Source of the DNA: Lachancea dasiensis
Taxonomy: Eukaryota; Ascomycota; Saccharomycetes; Saccharomycetales; Saccharomycetaceae
Length of the DNA stretch: 64,000 nt
Direction of reading: 5' to 3'
NCBI GenBank assembly: GCA_900074725.1
Contig: LT598455.1
Coordinates: 187,802 to 251,801 of the forward strand
Below are positions 1 through 10,703 of this stretch, piece by piece. How positions within the stretch are numbered: position 1 is the first letter of the stretch; the number at the start of each line of letters is the position of its first letter. The notes under the pieces were generated by a model. The model was not told the origin of the DNA. It ran no database searches and saw only the letters and a list, made by a program, of their open reading frames with translations. Made by a program: the position numbers and the translations under genes.

Positions 1-1321
1 GTACGCTGATATCGTTTAACATCGTTTCATTAGAGCGAATGCGCTCAGAGCGATACTAAAATTAGAGAAGTTCGGTAAGAATTTGAAGCGCTCTGAATAG
101 TAGGTTTGATGCCGAGGTTCTCACCTGCATGGGTGACAGTTATCTAGTACCTTCATTTTTGAGCGAAGAAATAAGTGGGTGTGTCTTGTAACAGTGAACC
201 GAGTTTACTTAGTTTCCAAAGTTTTTATTACCTATTTTTAGCTCTCTTATGCTGCTTTTCGGGTTATTTTCAAGCGATCTGTTCCGTACCCCATCATCGC
301 ACCAAGATAGCACCGGTGGAAGGCATTTCTCTGAAGGCCTCTACACTAGTTAAGCTTTTTGTCATATCCTACATGGCATTTCATCAACGCCGCGTACCTA
401 TTGTTTTTCGTGAAGAAGTGAATTTTCTTGCTCAATAGAATTGACTCCGAGAGAGCCATCCAATCATCCCTTGCAGTACTATCTGTATCGGAATGAGCCT
501 GTATCGGCGATTTTTAACATGCTATTTCACTGACACTGCGATTTTTTTCCTGAATTTTTGACAGTGGGTCGTTAGTTGAGTTCTCTACCTATCTTCCCGA
601 GATAATCTATATCTCGATATATCCTGTCTATAGGTCACTCAGCCGGTACCCTTCTGTGTTGTCAGCAACAATGTAGGTTTAGTAATGTCAAAGAGTTCGT
701 TATTCTAAACATGGTACCTTCTGAGTTTTTCGGATATTTCAAAGAGACAGATAGATCAGTTCTGAGTAATCACTATCCATCCGAATTCCATTTGTTTGGT
801 AAGTTTTCTTGTCCATTCTTGTTTTACTGACGTCGCTAATATCACGTTTTGCCTCTCAGTGTTCTGACACCTGGTTGATGTCCACTACCATGCAGCCCGG
901 CCCTATCCTAACAGTAGTATATTGCTGCTATTTCATATTTTCACAATCTGTGCTAACGATGATTCTTTAGTTTCGCTATTTGAGATTAGTTTGTCCAGGG
1001 CCAGCGGATATTCCAGGCACAGGTGCCGTTTAAAGCCCATTCTAAAACGAGCCACGGGGATGGTCTGGGAGTTTTGAAATAGATTCGAAATTAACTGCAC
1101 CTCAGACTACTTATATATATCACTGCAATAGGAAGTTGTAGATTATAGGGTGTTCAAGAGCACTCCAGGTTTCTGTCCGTCATTGTGCGGAGCTCTCTCG
1201 TATTACATGATATGTAGATCGATGCTCAATTTAAGAAAGAATAACAGAAAAACGCATAAATATCTTAAACAGCTTTCCAGAATCAAAATAAGCCAGACTT
1301 CTCGGATTCTCGTTGCTGATC
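1..1321. other. Gene-poor stretch upstream of POM152
   Basis: I see no convincing gene here. The longest open frame (about 87 codons near 175-438) has no ATG at its beginning and matches nothing I know. A TATA-like run lies near 1110-1120 and could serve POM152. A small inverted repeat (GAGCG...CGCTC, 33-46) lies at the left edge. The stretch is longer than a typical promoter in this window, so a noncoding RNA or a gene continuing to the left remains possible. Confidence 0.5.
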
Positions 1322-4300
1322 ATGGATGTCAGAGACCGCTTCAGTGAGCGGCAGTCTGCTTTCAGTGAGCTGCGAAGAAAGAGACCAGATTTTGGGCTCA
1401 CAGACTGGCCGGAACCGAACGGTGAAAAAAAGTCATTCAATTCTCGAAGTTTTACGGATTCGGCAGACACATATGATGACTCTGAGGGAAATTCGTCAAG
1501 GTCTAAAGAGCAATTACCTCTCATTTCCACGGACGTACTTGATGTACCAAGTCAAAGACTATTGGTTACCTCAATTTTCTTCATTCTTCAAGCGTACAAG
1601 CTGTACGACCTGATACTACTGAAAACCGGTCTGCCGGTCTCGGGGGTACTGCTAACAAGCTCGCGCTTCAATTTTATCACGAAATACTTCATAATTGACT
1701 CGCTGTTTTTGTATTTCCTGCCAAACTTAAACATTCCGAAATTGAACTGTAAACCAACTATGGTATTGATACAGATACTAATAATGACAAGTTTAACGGT
1801 TTTCTTGTCGAACGAACAGAGCTTCCCATTTTTGACGACCTTAATGGCAGCCTGGACTAAAATGGGTTCAAAACAATTGAGCCTCGCGGGCGGCTCAGTT
1901 AACCAACACAAAATCCACGATGCGTCCTCTCACTTCAAGGGAGCGCTCACCATCAAAATATTGCCCGAAAATACTGCTATCCTCAATCCGTTCCACGATT
2001 CGTTTTGCATGAGTATGAATGGAGTTAATGTCGATGATCTTCAAATTCCTCTACGTATTAATTCCACATCAGAGATAGAGTTCGTGCAGCTTGAATATCG
2101 TGATTTAACATCCTCTAACCCTCAACTATTAAACTTTACTAAAAAGCAGCTTGTAGAGGCTCCCAGAGAACATCACCTATTTCAAAGGGATAGGGCCTCC
2201 CATCATTCATCGATTCGTTATTTTGCTCTCCCTGTGGAGCAGATTGGAATGTACCGTATTAAAGTAATAACAGATTCCAAAAAACTAAATTTGAGACTTT
2301 ATAAATCCGAAGTCATTATTCCTCACTGTCCGTTTGGTGTCATTGCAGGATTGGGAGACTCGGACCGCTGTATCGGAGAATCCAGCAAAGTTTCTATTGA
2401 GGTGCATGGTGTTCCTCCAATGAAGCTAGAGTACACGAGATCTTTGGGAGGCGAAGTTTCTCGTTTTGTTGACACTAATCTGCTTCCTGAGCGCTTCGAA
2501 TCGCCTCTAATGTTTAACCAAAAATCCCTGTCCGATGATGCTCTTGCAAACCTCAAATGGGCCAATACTTATTCCGTCGCTATAAATCTCGAATCCACAC
2601 TGAAAGACGATGGTATCCATGCGTACTCGCTGGAAAAGGTAATAGACGGCTTCGGTAACGAAATTGATTTCTCAGATCTATCACCAAGTCTAAAAGACAA
2701 ATATGGTCTTGCATATACCTTCAACGTCCACAATCTTCCAAAGGCTACTTTAGACTCTAAGTTTGACCATAACTCACCCACTAAAAGAAGTCTTGTTGTC
2801 AAGTTTGAGGATTTGAAGGATTGGGAGGATGGAGCTCCTTACAAGGCCTTGCTCAAAGTCTCCAACGATACCGAGCAAATCACGACTCTAGAATATGATT
2901 TAACCAGACCTATTACGGAAATTCCAATTGCATTCCCAGGGACGTATAATTTAGAGTCAGTTAGTTCTAGGTTTTGCGCGGGAGTTGTAGTTGACAAATC
3001 CAATATTCTCGTTACGAAGCCTATTCCTCCAAGCTTGGAAGTAGTCTCTACTCCGATATTGGATGAATGCGTTGGCCAAGTGGGTTTGAATTTCGATCTC
3101 ACCTTCACCGGTGTTCCTCCGTTTTATTATCGGACTAAAATTTACAAACTCGAAGGCAAAGAGAGAAAACTTCACGATTCTAAAAAGTTTACTTCTCAAG
3201 GAACCAGAAATCAATTTCGCTATAGCCCCACCATTGAGGGGCATTACGAAATTGTTTTTGATCAAATTTCCAACACGCTTTTCACAAAATCCATTCCTCT
3301 AGTACCATCACAAGATTACACATTTAAAACTTCTATGAGGGTTAAGCCTGATGCAGCAATATCGTCCAAGTATACAAACCAGCTATGCCTGAGCAGCCAA
3401 AGTAAAATCCCAGTCACCTTCAAGGGAGAGCCACCTTTTGCTCTTAATTACGATATTTTGGAAACTTCCACTAATAAGCGGGTGACATATTCTTTAGATG
3501 ATATTCAAAGCTACCAGTACGATGTTGAAACTCCGAAGTTCGATGTTGGTGGAGATTACATTCTTTCGCTTGTTTCAGTCAAAGATTCATCTGGTTGTGC
3601 CGTAGGGATTAGTTCATCAGATGCTCGAATTGAAGTGCGCCGTGATGTTCCTTCGGCTGGCTACAACTCTTTTGAGCGTACCAATCAAGCTCTGATCAAG
3701 GAGGGGGTTTCTGCAGAGCTACCAATGAGCCTTTCGGGAATCGCCCCCTTTACAATCACCTATCAACATCTCAATAAAAAAGGGGAAGTAATAGGAACTC
3801 ATGAGGCCAAGTTTTTGTCGAGTTATAAAGCCATGCTAAAAGTGGAAAAAGAAGGCACCTACAAATTGTTATCAATGAAAGACCGAAGTTGTCCTGGCCA
3901 AATTGAAGCTAACAATGAGTTTGGCGTACAGTTTCTGAACAAGCCTAGCTTTAAAGTGCTGGAACACAACAAATTGACAAAAATTAGTGACGAAGTATTC
4001 AGCAAGAATGAGGTTTGTGAAAATGTTGAGGAGACTGTCGACTTAATTCTTACGGGTTCCGCACCATTTGTGGTTTCGTATGAACTCCTCTCGCCCAGTG
4101 GCCAGGTATCTTCGAAATCCATGCATGTCGCTACGAAATACGCAACGGTTCCTTTACCTAATGATAGGGCCGGTCAATACACCCTAAGAATAAAAGGGGT
4201 CTCGGACTCAAACTATTCCGAAAAGGACCTGACCCGCATCGGATTCGCGACCCAGGATGTGGTCATCAAACAAAAAGTGAGGTCATTGCCTGACGTTCAA

Positions 4301-5194
4301 TTTTCAGAACCGGGCAAAACTTACAGGACGTGTTCTGCCGATATCGACCACATCGCTGACCTGGAAAAAATCGGCCTCTATGTGAAGAAAGGACAGTACC
4401 CATTGTCGATATCGTTCAGCATTTATCATGAAAGTACCAGTAAAACGGATTACGTTAAAGTGGAAAATGTGACTAAAACTAATTTCAACTATACCAAGCT
4501 TTTCGAAGGATTAAACCTTGGGAATCATATTGTAACTATCGGAGAAGTGGTAGATGCAAAAGGCTGTGTTTCCGAATATAAATCGGAAAAGAATCATATT
4601 TTAATTTCTATCACCGATGTTCCTCGCATTTCTCTGGTGGAGCCTAACATGAACTTTTGCGTGGGAGACTATGTGGCTTATCAACTTGATGGAATGGCGC
4701 CGTTCACGATAAAATATGAATTCAACGGTGTATCACTGAAATCCAAGGAACGCACCTCTCAGTTCATTAGATTGGCTTCCGAACCTGGTACCATTTCTAT
4801 CAACTCATTGCAAGATTCGGCCTCTCAATGCGTTGTTAACTTCATGAAACCTGGAATGGAGCGCCACTACGAGGAACTATCCCTGGTAATACATCCAGTA
4901 CCCTCGGTAACTGTTTCCCGCGGGGACTACATCGTGGAAGATATACACGAAGGCGATCAGGCCGAGCTGATATTTAGCTTTGAAGGTACGCCTCCTTTCT
5001 CTCTCACGTATGTCCGTACCGAGGAGACAGACGACAAGCGGGGCAAAAGGAGACCTCGGATTGTCGAAACCCATAAGGTCAACGATATTTACGCTTACGA
5101 ATTCAGAACGTTCACAAGCTTGCAAGGTAGGTATGAAGCCGTCGCAATTTCCGACGCATACTGCTTTGCTAAAAATGATGCATACTTTGCCTGA
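1322..5194 (+). CDS. POM152: Nuclear pore membrane ring nucleoporin Pom152
   Basis: This encodes a 1290-residue integral nucleoporin that forms the lumenal ring of the nuclear pore complex (S. cerevisiae 1337 residues). The N-terminal ~80 residues are polar and face the cytosol/pore. Hydrophobic segments lie at roughly 81-105, 116-135 and 148-165. The long remainder is predicted to be lumenal. The lumenal part carries an Ig-like repeat, visible as eight copies of a G-x-(P/A)-P-(F/L/M) motif followed by a beta strand (GVPPMKLEY, GVPPFYY, GEPPFALNY, GIAPFTITY, GSAPFVVSY, GQYPLSISF, GMAPFTIKY, GTPPFSLTY). The ATG at 1322 is the first in frame; the frame is open a few codons further but without an ATG. 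Its neighbour DPI35 lies in the same order as YMR129W-YMR130W. Confidence 0.97.
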   Translation: MDVRDRFSERQSAFSELRRKRPDFGLTDWPEPNGEKKSFNSRSFTDSADTYDDSEGNSSRSKEQLPLISTDVLDVPSQRLLVTSIFFILQAYKLYDLILLKTGLPVSGVLLTSSRFNFITKYFIIDSLFLYFLPNLNIPKLNCKPTMVLIQILIMTSLTVFLSNEQSFPFLTTLMAAWTKMGSKQLSLAGGSVNQHKIHDASSHFKGALTIKILPENTAILNPFHDSFCMSMNGVNVDDLQIPLRINSTSEIEFVQLEYRDLTSSNPQLLNFTKKQLVEAPREHHLFQRDRASHHSSIRYFALPVEQIGMYRIKVITDSKKLNLRLYKSEVIIPHCPFGVIAGLGDSDRCIGESSKVSIEVHGVPPMKLEYTRSLGGEVSRFVDTNLLPERFESPLMFNQKSLSDDALANLKWANTYSVAINLESTLKDDGIHAYSLEKVIDGFGNEIDFSDLSPSLKDKYGLAYTFNVHNLPKATLDSKFDHNSPTKRSLVVKFEDLKDWEDGAPYKALLKVSNDTEQITTLEYDLTRPITEIPIAFPGTYNLESVSSRFCAGVVVDKSNILVTKPIPPSLEVVSTPILDECVGQVGLNFDLTFTGVPPFYYRTKIYKLEGKERKLHDSKKFTSQGTRNQFRYSPTIEGHYEIVFDQISNTLFTKSIPLVPSQDYTFKTSMRVKPDAAISSKYTNQLCLSSQSKIPVTFKGEPPFALNYDILETSTNKRVTYSLDDIQSYQYDVETPKFDVGGDYILSLVSVKDSSGCAVGISSSDARIEVRRDVPSAGYNSFERTNQALIKEGVSAELPMSLSGIAPFTITYQHLNKKGEVIGTHEAKFLSSYKAMLKVEKEGTYKLLSMKDRSCPGQIEANNEFGVQFLNKPSFKVLEHNKLTKISDEVFSKNEVCENVEETVDLILTGSAPFVVSYELLSPSGQVSSKSMHVATKYATVPLPNDRAGQYTLRIKGVSDSNYSEKDLTRIGFATQDVVIKQKVRSLPDVQFSEPGKTYRTCSADIDHIADLEKIGLYVKKGQYPLSISFSIYHESTSKTDYVKVENVTKTNFNYTKLFEGLNLGNHIVTIGEVVDAKGCVSEYKSEKNHILISITDVPRISLVEPNMNFCVGDYVAYQLDGMAPFTIKYEFNGVSLKSKERTSQFIRLASEPGTISINSLQDSASQCVVNFMKPGMERHYEELSLVIHPVPSVTVSRGDYIVEDIHEGDQAELIFSFEGTPPFSLTYVRTEETDDKRGKRRPRIVETHKVNDIYAYEFRTFTSLQGRYEAVAISDAYCFAKNDAYFA

Positions 5195-5368
5195 ATAAGG
5201 CTCGAAACTTGATACGACATTTGTAGATATACTTTTTGTTCATAGACGATAATATCACATCCATTTCGACAAAGCATTGAGTTCACAAATTGGTTAAGTT
5301 TCTGTAGAGTACTTTGATATATAATTATGTAACTTCATTCGAACTATGGGAGACTTACGCGACCATAC

Positions 5369-6350
5369 ATGAAATATCCCCGGAGGCTCACGCTCGAGCA
5401 ATGGGATCGGTTTTCAAGAACTACGAAACCCCCCAAACTGATAACCTTTGATGCATACAATACGCTTTACTCTACAACGCTGCCAGTTATGGACCAATAT
5501 TCTCGGATTGGGCAAAAGTATGGTCTGGAAGTCAGCGCAGAAGAACTCGCGTCAAGGTTCCCCAAAGGTATGTGTCAGCCCGACGTAGAATGGCACACAA
5601 TTCAGTCAAAGCCACCATACTAACGTTTGTTCAGTCTTCAAGGACCTTCGACAACAACATCCGAATTACGGTAAGAGGACAGGTATCACCGCTAGAGAAT
5701 GGTGGAGGCTACTGATTTCTGCTGTGTTCGCCCCTATTGAAACTCCTCAAGCAATGATTGCTGAGATCTTAAGGGTATTCGATGGCTTTGGGGCTTACAC
5801 TGTGTACCCGGATCTATTGGAGTTATTAGAACACATCAAGGAAGAACATCCAGATACCATATTGGGCGTTGCCAGCAATACAGATCCGATCATGTATACT
5901 CTACTAAAGAATATTGGACTGCAAACCTATTTCGGCAATCATATCTATTTGTCCTACGATTTGGAGCTGTCCAAGCCGGATCCCAAATTCTTCGACGCTA
6001 TACTTCAAGATGTGGTTCACAAGAATCCCGAAATTCTCGCAAATTCTAACCTGGAAGATCTTAAAGCTAGTTGTTGGCACATAGGAGATGAGGAGTCAAA
6101 TGATTTGACAGGAGCGTCCGCTGTCGGTTGGAATTCTGTGCTCATCGATAGAGTCGACAAATATAAACACCTTTCAGGCACTGCGGATGGAGTTACAAGG
6201 CAAGTTTCTGAGCTATACGCAGATAAAATTGACAATCATGCTGCGAAAAGCTGGGAAACGTCTCTCAGACAGACTGATGTCGTGCAACTGGCAGATCGGG
6301 AATATGTGGTAGCAAATTTCAACGTTCTTAAAAAGCTTCTATATAGTTAA
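5369..6350 (+). CDS. DPI35: HAD-superfamily hydrolase-like protein (YMR130W), spliced
   Basis: The gene has two exons, 5369..5567 and 5635..6350, giving 304 residues (S. cerevisiae YMR130W is 302). The 67-nt intron has donor GTATGT at 5568, branch point TACTAAC at 5618-5624 and acceptor CAG ending at 5634. Splicing joins ...FPK to VFKDLRQQHPNYG and restores one frame; without splicing the first exon hits a stop at 5623. The HAD motif I is ITFDAYNTLY, in which the usual second Asp is replaced by Tyr (DxYxT), as in the HDHD3-like branch. Motif II is near VASNTD, and motif III/IV lies around KPDPKFF and HIGDEESND. The substrate is unknown. The gene sits just downstream of POM152, as in S. cerevisiae. 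Confidence 0.92.
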
Positions 6351-6888
6351 CAGGTGATGTTCGTCAAGCCAAGGACAATCCATTTTTTCTGCAAAACTGC
6401 AATATTAGCGTGGACTTTTTGAGTCGGATATCGGCGATTCGCCAGTGACGTTTTAAATGGTGTATAGTTGGGGGAGAGGATAAAAAGTGTCAGCGGCACA
6501 GGCCCCTTCTGAGCACGCCAATCCCCATCCTCTACATTAATGTTGAAACAAATCCTCCGTGATGGACGTCTATACAATATGAAATAAGTTAGATGTAATA
6601 TAAACTCATGCGAAACCTGAACTATCCACCGGATCCCCGAGGCTATGTTTACGCTACATAAACGCGCCTGCAACGCTTGCCCTGCAGATCACAACTCAGG
6701 AGCATGAAGTGACAAAGCATTGAAAAAAACCGGTAGTTTCCAAGTTCTAGTCATTAAATGATGGTGTAAGTGGCAACGTTTTTTCTCACCACTAATAGAA
6801 AGAAAAAGAGCTCATCAGAACAATGGCACGCGGCAAAAAAACACGAGCATTTGTCTTCTGGTAGCTATGTCTCCCTCCGTGCAGCTTC
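6351..6888. other. Intergenic, DPI35 to COX12 (convergent)
   Basis: This stretch holds the 3' flanks of two convergent genes. The open frames here lack supporting features and I see no repeat or RNA gene. Confidence 0.5.
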
Positions 6889-7137
6889 TTATGGCTTAAT
6901 GTCACCGGCGAAGTTGCCCTTGGTCCTCTGGTCGTCCCACTTTTCAACCCAGTCCAAAGGACATAGAGCAGAGTACGTCTTGAAAAACACCTTGCATGGA
7001 GCAAAGTCCTCGCCCTTGATATTGATACACTTGTGGTAATCCACGTATGATTGCCAGCAGTGCATAGTTTGGTTCACCTGAGGGAATCTTGCGTCAAAGT
7101 GAACGGTATGCAATGGGGACTCTTGTTTCTCAGACAT
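6889..7137 (-). CDS. COX12: Cytochrome c oxidase subunit VIb
   Basis: This 82-residue protein matches Cox12 almost end to end (S. cerevisiae 83 residues). It is a peripheral subunit of complex IV on the intermembrane-space side and needs the Mia40 disulfide relay. The twin cysteine motif is complete: C-x9-C (C-WQSYVDYHK-C) and C-x10-C (C-KVFFKTYSAL-C). The conserved core includes LHTVHFDARFPQ and PLDWVEKWDDQR. The ATG at 7137 gives the family-typical N-terminus MSEKQESPLHTV. It is followed upstream by RIC1 on the same strand, the YLR038C-YLR039C order of S. cerevisiae chrXII. Confidence 0.97.
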   Translation of the reverse strand: MSEKQESPLHTVHFDARFPQVNQTMHCWQSYVDYHKCINIKGEDFAPCKVFFKTYSALCPLDWVEKWDDQRTKGNFAGDIKP

Positions 7138-7434
7138 TTTCGGCTAGTTCGGTGTGTAAAAAGAGGTGCGAAAAATCGGGAGTTTTGCTCTTGAACAACG
7201 CTGGACCCTCAACCTTCAATTCTTGTATGTTGAAGTGCGTTTAGGTCAATTGTACCAGCTTGAAGATGAATTTTTCAGGAAAAATGATCAACCGCATCTT
7301 TCGGAGGTTACAGATGAAGCCTTAAATCACTTGATACAACTACAGAGTATTACGCCTGTCTCATTGGTTGTGTATCACGTGGTGTCGGTTCAAATCAGTG
7401 TCAGCGTCAGTTTGACTGTGAAGGTGACTAAGCT

Positions 7435-10404
7435 CTAACCTATTATTTCAATAGCTCGTTGGATTAGTGAAGTGTGATTTTCGTTGTCCAGGGCGTGAAT
7501 GAAGCGTACTAGCTGGAAGCTCATATCCCAGAATTCGCGAGCCTCTTCGCGGACTTCGGAAGCGGCGGCGGTGTGGACCAGTAACCGCAGCACTTGAAGC
7601 ATCAGATCTTCGTCATTGAGAACTGTGGACACCGATCCTTTTTCCAAAGCTCCCTTGTTCATGTCTCCTTCCTTGCTATCTTGCTTACTGGAAGGACTGG
7701 CATGAGCAGTTCGGCTTTTTTTGCTGACGTCGTAGTTCAAGAACACCATCAGCAAGACACCAAGCACGCGTGCTTCATCTTGTTCTATGCATTGCAAAAG
7801 AAGATCTCGTGGGGTCAGTTTCAGCTTTGTGAACAAATAATCCCAATGCTCGATCTCAATCTTGCGCAGACAATTGCTGATAATCTCCAATCGACCGCTA
7901 TGCTTAGGGCCCTGATCATAGAACTCGATCAGGCTGATAATATTCACGAGTGAGTCATTGGTCAACACCTTGCCAGATAGAATTTTCTCCAGACTGAATT
8001 TGTAGTGCAGCAAAGATCGGTAGCGGGCATCAATCTCCTGGCAGCTAACACCCGCAGCTAAATGATGTTCTATGAGCTGATCCAGATAAATGGCTTGCCG
8101 TGGAATAAGTTTCCAAACCTCGCGTGCGAGAACAAATTGGATACTGTGAATGATAGCTGCGTCTGGCGATATGACAGCGGGATAATCGCCTTCGGCCATC
8201 TCGACCGTCGCCATGGGAGCCTGACTTTCCCAAAGGTCCTCAAGCGAGTAAATCACGACTTCATTGTCCTTGATCAGGTATATATCCGTCTCCACCACGT
8301 CTAAAGTCCGTTCTACTCCAGCCAGCACCACACAGAACAGCCAACCCCTTTCGTCGACTCGTTCCCACTTGATAATCTCGTCACGACATTGAGCAAGATA
8401 TCCTCCATTGACGCTCAGTATCCAGTTGCACGCATCCTTCCGACCATCGAACATTTTTTCTGCCGGGTGCTGATGAAATACCTTGATATTCACTGTCTCA
8501 TCTGCGTTGACTTTGGAGATCACATCAATCGTCCGCAAATCTTCGTCTGACTGAATCAGGATTTCGGCAGTTTTGAACATATTTTCGGCGCTACTATAGG
8601 ACTGGTTTTTAGATTTCAGTCTCAGAAGCTTGTATCTAGAAAGTGTGTTCACATGTATACTTCTGAGGCTTGTTTTCGCAGAAATCGCGTGTTCCCAAAT
8701 TAGCTGTTCGCGAATATCTGAGCTAAAGCCCTTGTCTGCTGGAAAGTGGTAGCAACGCAGCTGTTCATTCATGTCTTCGTCCAGCGAATGACAAAATAAG
8801 TAGTCGTTTCCCAGCCACCACATATCTACTAGCGCCAAATCTGAAAAACTGTGCCATGTATTTTCCACCATATTGTGTATCAGAAGGATGTTTTTGTTTG
8901 ATACCAGTACAGCTAGCATCGTGAGGGGACCATTGGCCTTTATCAAAGAAATGCAGTTGTTGATGGTTTGAGTTGGAAGTTTTAGGGTCTGGAATGGAAT
9001 ATTTGCCGAGGAATCGGATGTAGGTGCGAAAATCAAGATATCGTTATTATCATTCAGCAGGATAAGCGGTTTAGTATACCTCACATCAGTAAAAGATGAA
9101 GGCATTTCAAACCACAGATCCCACCTCGATAATTGGCCATCTGGCGATGACATAACGAGGGAACCGCCGACTGCTGCAAAACTTGTAAAGAGAGAGACTT
9201 CATGTTCCTCAGAGGTCGTATCATCATCGTCCATGGTGGACACGATGCAACTTCCTCGATTAGTAAGCAGCTTGAACCCTTGTCCGGTCACCAGTAACTT
9301 AGCGTCATCTCTGATCTGCCCAAAGCAGCTTAACTTGGTCCTCGTAGTAACCCGCTTAATTACGAAGTCCTTTTCAAGGTCGTAGATGATCACGTCAGAT
9401 TCGTAAACCAATGAGAGAATGTTACCATTGATGAGAACATCTTGTAACAACTCTTCCTTTTGAACGCTGAGTTTCTGTGTGGTGACGTTTTTTTGACCAA
9501 TGTCAATATAATTTAAGTAAACTTGTAGCTCTGCGGTTTGTGAAATGACACAGGCAGACTCTTTCACATATAACAGACGGATACCATCGGATATGTCGAT
9601 AAATATGTTATCCTGCACTTTGAAATCTTGAAACTTCATAATATGAACTCGATGAGGAAGGAGTATCATCATATGCTCTCGTTTGCTTACTTCGTCACCG
9701 GTGTTAGGCTCGCAGATGCCTGCTAAGTCCAATATCGTCCGTCCGAAGTTAAACATGACTTTGAGCCGCAATTCCATTCTCTTAATTGGAATTTCATCCA
9801 CGGTATCGCTAGTCCTTGTCAAAAATTGCAGAAAGCCACGTTGCTTTTCAACTGCGTAGCCATTTTGAATAACCCTATGAGAATCGTTTTTGTCAAAGAC
9901 CGTTAGCGTCTCGTCATCCTCTACATCATTCATCAGCTCTTGCCCAAAATCATGGTCAATTTTGTTAATGTCAATAATCGGGATTCCAACCTCTTTAAAA
10001 GTGCTAACCGGATTGGAGTTCAGGAGAAGTTGAAAGACGAAGACGAAATTGGTACTCGATACCATATAAAATGTAACTTTACCTTTTTGAGACCCTACGT
10101 ACCTCAAGTCAGTTTGTTTCATAACACCTTCAAATAGATTAGTGTTAGCAGAGTCCGCATAAAGCTTTTTACTCTCTCCATAGCTCTCAATGGAGTTTTG
10201 ACTGCGCTTAAAAGAAGAAACCAATGCCATTGGTTTGTAGTTGTATATGAGCACTTTCCATTTCGTCAGGACTACTAGACAGTTGCAATAAGGCAAATGT
10301 AGCGTCTGTAATACTTCATCGTTTGAAGGCTGATCTTTTCCCTCACTTTTGTCAGCTAGCGGTACTCGAGATATTTGCGGCGGCTTCAACGGTCCTATAA
10401 GCAT
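7435..10404 (-). CDS. RIC1: Ric1, subunit of the Ric1-Rgp1 exchange factor for Ypt6
   Basis: This 989-residue protein (S. cerevisiae 1056) is the large subunit of the Golgi Ric1-Rgp1 guanine-nucleotide exchange factor for the Rab GTPase Ypt6, used in endosome-to-Golgi retrograde transport. The N-terminal half reads as WD-type beta-propeller sequence, and the C-terminal ~250 residues match the Ric1 domain. Conserved early segments include LPYCNCLVVLTKWKVLIYNY, DDETLTVFDKN and MELRLKVMFNFG. The ATG at 10404 (MLIGPLKPPQ) is chosen; the frame is open five codons further upstream but only to a TTG. It lies between COX12 and RRB1, unlike in S. cerevisiae, where RRB1 is on another chromosome. Confidence 0.9.
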   Translation of the reverse strand: MLIGPLKPPQISRVPLADKSEGKDQPSNDEVLQTLHLPYCNCLVVLTKWKVLIYNYKPMALVSSFKRSQNSIESYGESKKLYADSANTNLFEGVMKQTDLRYVGSQKGKVTFYMVSSTNFVFVFQLLLNSNPVSTFKEVGIPIIDINKIDHDFGQELMNDVEDDETLTVFDKNDSHRVIQNGYAVEKQRGFLQFLTRTSDTVDEIPIKRMELRLKVMFNFGRTILDLAGICEPNTGDEVSKREHMMILLPHRVHIMKFQDFKVQDNIFIDISDGIRLLYVKESACVISQTAELQVYLNYIDIGQKNVTTQKLSVQKEELLQDVLINGNILSLVYESDVIIYDLEKDFVIKRVTTRTKLSCFGQIRDDAKLLVTGQGFKLLTNRGSCIVSTMDDDDTTSEEHEVSLFTSFAAVGGSLVMSSPDGQLSRWDLWFEMPSSFTDVRYTKPLILLNDNNDILIFAPTSDSSANIPFQTLKLPTQTINNCISLIKANGPLTMLAVLVSNKNILLIHNMVENTWHSFSDLALVDMWWLGNDYLFCHSLDEDMNEQLRCYHFPADKGFSSDIREQLIWEHAISAKTSLRSIHVNTLSRYKLLRLKSKNQSYSSAENMFKTAEILIQSDEDLRTIDVISKVNADETVNIKVFHQHPAEKMFDGRKDACNWILSVNGGYLAQCRDEIIKWERVDERGWLFCVVLAGVERTLDVVETDIYLIKDNEVVIYSLEDLWESQAPMATVEMAEGDYPAVISPDAAIIHSIQFVLAREVWKLIPRQAIYLDQLIEHHLAAGVSCQEIDARYRSLLHYKFSLEKILSGKVLTNDSLVNIISLIEFYDQGPKHSGRLEIISNCLRKIEIEHWDYLFTKLKLTPRDLLLQCIEQDEARVLGVLLMVFLNYDVSKKSRTAHASPSSKQDSKEGDMNKGALEKGSVSTVLNDEDLMLQVLRLLVHTAAASEVREEAREFWDMSFQLVRFIHALDNENHTSLIQRAIEIIG

Positions 10405-10703
10405 TATGCAAACTGTCAATGGCGCGGTCTTCCTTGGGTATCGTCAATATAGCATCGCGGATTTCTCATTAATTGTCCGAAATACGATTAATCAAATCAA
10501 CGCCATTATCTCAATGAACGGGCAAATATTGGTTCCAAACAGAACGTGCTCCCAGTTCTAAGCGTGCAAAGGACAACTACCATGTCCATTTCATTAGAAT
10601 GGATATACATCTTCTATATTAGTTGTACGTAGATGCTTAATGTACAAGCTTTTGTATGCTGTGAGATGCGGACCATTGGCAATACATAGTATTCTCTGAT
10701 CCT

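Noticed and set aside
545-570. Sm-site-like AATTTTTGA hinting at an snRNA or telomerase RNA
   Set aside because: A single short motif. No branch-site-recognition, U1, U5, U6 or template-like sequence was found around it.
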